A model generated the notes under the pieces. It did no database searches. It saw nothing but the letters and a program-made list of their open reading frames with translations, and was not told where the DNA came from. This document shows positions 63,501 through 64,000 of a DNA stretch of 64,000 bases, in pieces (the first letter of the stretch is position 1; every line of letters starts with the position of its first letter). The DNA lies in NCBI GenBank assembly GCA_963815305.1, contig CAWFFW010000001.1, forward strand, positions 1,984,001 to 2,048,000, written 5' to 3'. The translations under genes and the position numbers were made by a program. This stretch comes from CAXBID01 sp963815305 (lineage in GTDB: Bacteria > Bacteroidota > Bacteroidia > Flavobacteriales > Flavobacteriaceae).

Positions 63501-64000
63501 ACTTAGAGACAGACAAAAAGGTTTCTTATTTGTTGCATTTTTTTCAATAAAATTAATCGCTTGTTGCCCAGTATATCTGGTTAAGTGAACGGTATCATTA
63601 TCAATGGTTTTATAATAATATCCTCTTCTATCTTTATACTGGTTATTTCTGTCATAAGATTCATACTCATCAAATTGTTTGTCTAAATCATCGTACCGTA
63701 CACCATATTTACCATAAAAACCTGTGTAATAGCCGTTATTTTTAAGAAGCGTTGGGTATGAGTTTGCCATATACTCCTCACGAATATTACCAGTTTGGAA
63801 GTTAAAATTATGCGCACGTTCGTGGAGCCCTGTTAATATACTTGCTCTACTAGCGGCACATATTGGGGTAGTCACTATAGCCATATTAAAATAGGTTCCA
63901 GATTTAGCCAAATCATCCATCTGCGGGGTTTCAACAAATTTATTTCCTGCATAACCAATAGCATCAAAACGCTGATCATCAGTAAGAATGAAAATAATAT
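60567..64000 (-). CDS. Sulfatase-GH78 fusion enzyme (5' end outside the window)
   Basis: The frame is open to the window edge; bases 63921-64000 encode IIFILTDDQRFDAIGYAGNKF in frame, so the true start lies beyond 64000. The first part is an S1 sulfatase (DDQRFDA metal ligands, formylglycine site ICAASRASILTG, IVMGDNGYFLGERQLAGKW). After about 430 visible residues a GH78 module follows: fibronectin-like domain (KKTYYWKVRIWDEENRLVDYSG), beta domains and the alpha/alpha6 barrel with YVDGDRERIPYEADAYLN. One chain can thus remove sulfate and then rhamnose, as reported for a multimodular enzyme of the Formosa agariphila ulvan locus. Likely first gene of the last operon in this window. Confidence 0.92.
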   Translation of the reverse strand, partial: IIFILTDDQRFDAIGYAGNKFVETPQMDDLAKSGTYFNMAIVTTPICAASRASILTGLHERAHNFNFQTGNIREEYMANSYPTLLKNNGYYTGFYGKYGVRYDDLDKQFDEYESYDRNNQYKDRRGYYYKTIDNDTVHLTRYTGQQAINFIEKNATNKKPFCLSLSFSAPHAHDGAPDQYFWQAETDKLLENTTIPGPELGDDKYFEAQPKIVRDGFNRLRWTWRYDTPEKYQHSLKGYYRMISGIDLEIAKLRQKLKEKGVDKNTVIIVMGDNGYFLGERQLAGKWLMYDNSIRVPLIVYDPRVNQHQDIDDMVLNIDIPQTIVDLAGVKAPDTWQGRSLMPIVKKETNTMARDTILIEHLWDFSEIPPSEGVRTAEWKYFRYVNNKSIEELYNLKKDPKEINNLIGKKKYKDTANKLRAKLEELIKKNSNAYRAAPTDLTVELIRDPSADVKIIDLKPEFGWTVPLGAKYQGAYQILVASNKTTIDANNGDIWDSGQVRALKSTNVEYKGGSLQAKKTYYWKVRIWDEENRLVDYSGAQKFTTGQSDSYIISTENKFVVEQVKPIKFENRGDFYFMDFGKAAFATLDFNYEAKKPHTITVRIGEQLKGEHINRTPFEKSHIRYQEIKVDVTPGQTKYQLSIKADERNTLPNKAIALPQGFPVLMPFRYAEIEGNQEPITINDFEQLVYHTYWDDNASSFDSNNNILNQVWELCKYSIKATTFNGLYVDGDRERIPYEADAYLNQLSHYTTDREYAMARRTIEYFMEHPTWPTEWQQHMALLFYADYMYTGNTELIEKYYEDLKYKTLYELSNEQGLITSENVTPEFMYKLGFKEGYSKPLTDIVDWPSAGWGGDPNNKGERDGYVFKPYNTVINAFFYENMKIMAEFAKVLGKTQEVLEFELRAAKVKQALNENMFDHERGIYVDGIGTDHASLHANMMPLAFGMVPEAHLNSVIEFIKSRGMACSVYGSQFLMDGLYNAGEADYALDLLASTEERSWYNMIRIGSTMTLEAWDLKYKNNLDWNHAWGAVPANIIPRGLWGIKPKTPGFGVASIKPQMGKLKSSDIVVPTVRGEIKGTYTYNGARLQTYEIEIPGNMVAEFSLNGLEGKDLIHNGEKVPSAFESIRLSPGKHTIELKINSF

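Noticed and set aside
1..64000. CRISPR arrays, tRNA, rRNA, riboswitches, insertion sequences
   Set aside because: No regularly spaced repeats, cloverleaf-like genes, transposase genes or terminal inverted repeats were recognised; the duplications at 13-19 kb are not bounded by transposon ends.

Overview
The window is AT-rich DNA from a marine Bacteroidota, most likely a Flavobacteriaceae member (Formosa, Algibacter or Tamlana type). The evidence is a SusC/SusD pair, many Bacteroidota-style lipoprotein signals, type IX secretion (T9SS) sorting domains, and start sites without clear Shine-Dalgarno sequences. Almost every gene belongs to one large polysaccharide utilization locus (PUL). A PL28 ulvan lyase occurs together with GH78 and GH106 rhamnosidases, GH105, GH39, GH43, GH3 and GH2 enzymes, S1 sulfatases, a sulfatase-GH78 fusion and a rhamnose uptake operon. 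This points to ulvan, the sulfated rhamnose/uronic acid/xylose polysaccharide of green algae; the inventory resembles the ulvan PUL described in Formosa agariphila. No rRNA, tRNA, CRISPR array, prophage or insertion sequence was seen.

Layout. 0.2-5 kb: susD and susC (minus). 5-6.9 kb: two divergent secreted proteins, a carbohydrate-binding-like protein and a nucleoside-hydrolase-like protein. 7.2-24.2 kb: a scarred region holding a truncated CBM/T9SS tail, a GH43, a frameshifted large hydrolase, a remnant of a second GH78, an intact PL28, a GH78 with a chimeric tail, a dead second PL28, a GH2 with a frameshift near its end and a remnant of another T9SS protein. A direct repeat of about 420 bp at 14.8-15.2 and 19.0-19.4 kb frames part of it. 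24.3-31.5 kb: a GH39 gene and a three-gene operon encoding a membrane/PSCyt1 cytochrome-like protein, a Tat-exported DUF1501 protein and an NHL beta-propeller. 31.6-37.5 kb: a rhamnose operon (GH106-like, sugar isomerase, RhaT) divergent from an AraC regulator. 37.5-44.8 kb: three separately promoted minus-strand genes (a Tat-exported alpha/alpha-toroid protein, a PL28-like/ricin-like/T9SS protein, GH106). 45-54.7 kb: a probable operon GH3, GH105, sulfatase, multidomain GH, GH39. 54.9-64 kb: a second operon (sulfatase-GH78 fusion entering from outside the window, a DUF5060 protein, GH43, and a GH105-like/BNR propeller fusion).

How the genes fit together. Surface lyases and T9SS enzymes would cut ulvan, and SusC/SusD would import oligomers. 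Periplasmic or lipoprotein GH105, sulfatases, GH78/GH106, GH39, GH43 and GH3 would strip unsaturated uronate, sulfate, rhamnose, uronic acid and xylose. RhaT and the isomerase would take rhamnose into the cell. Thirteen copies of a direct-repeat motif, CAGGAYA-N3-CAGGATA in gene orientation with period 10, lie upstream of most transcription units and look like the operator of a shared regulon. The rhamnose operon lacks it and carries its own palindrome. The same motif precedes the PSCyt1/DUF1501/NHL operon, so a possible redox module appears to be co-regulated with ulvan breakdown.

All positions and domain limits were worked out by eye from the sequence. Family names come from recognisable motifs and architecture, not from a database search.
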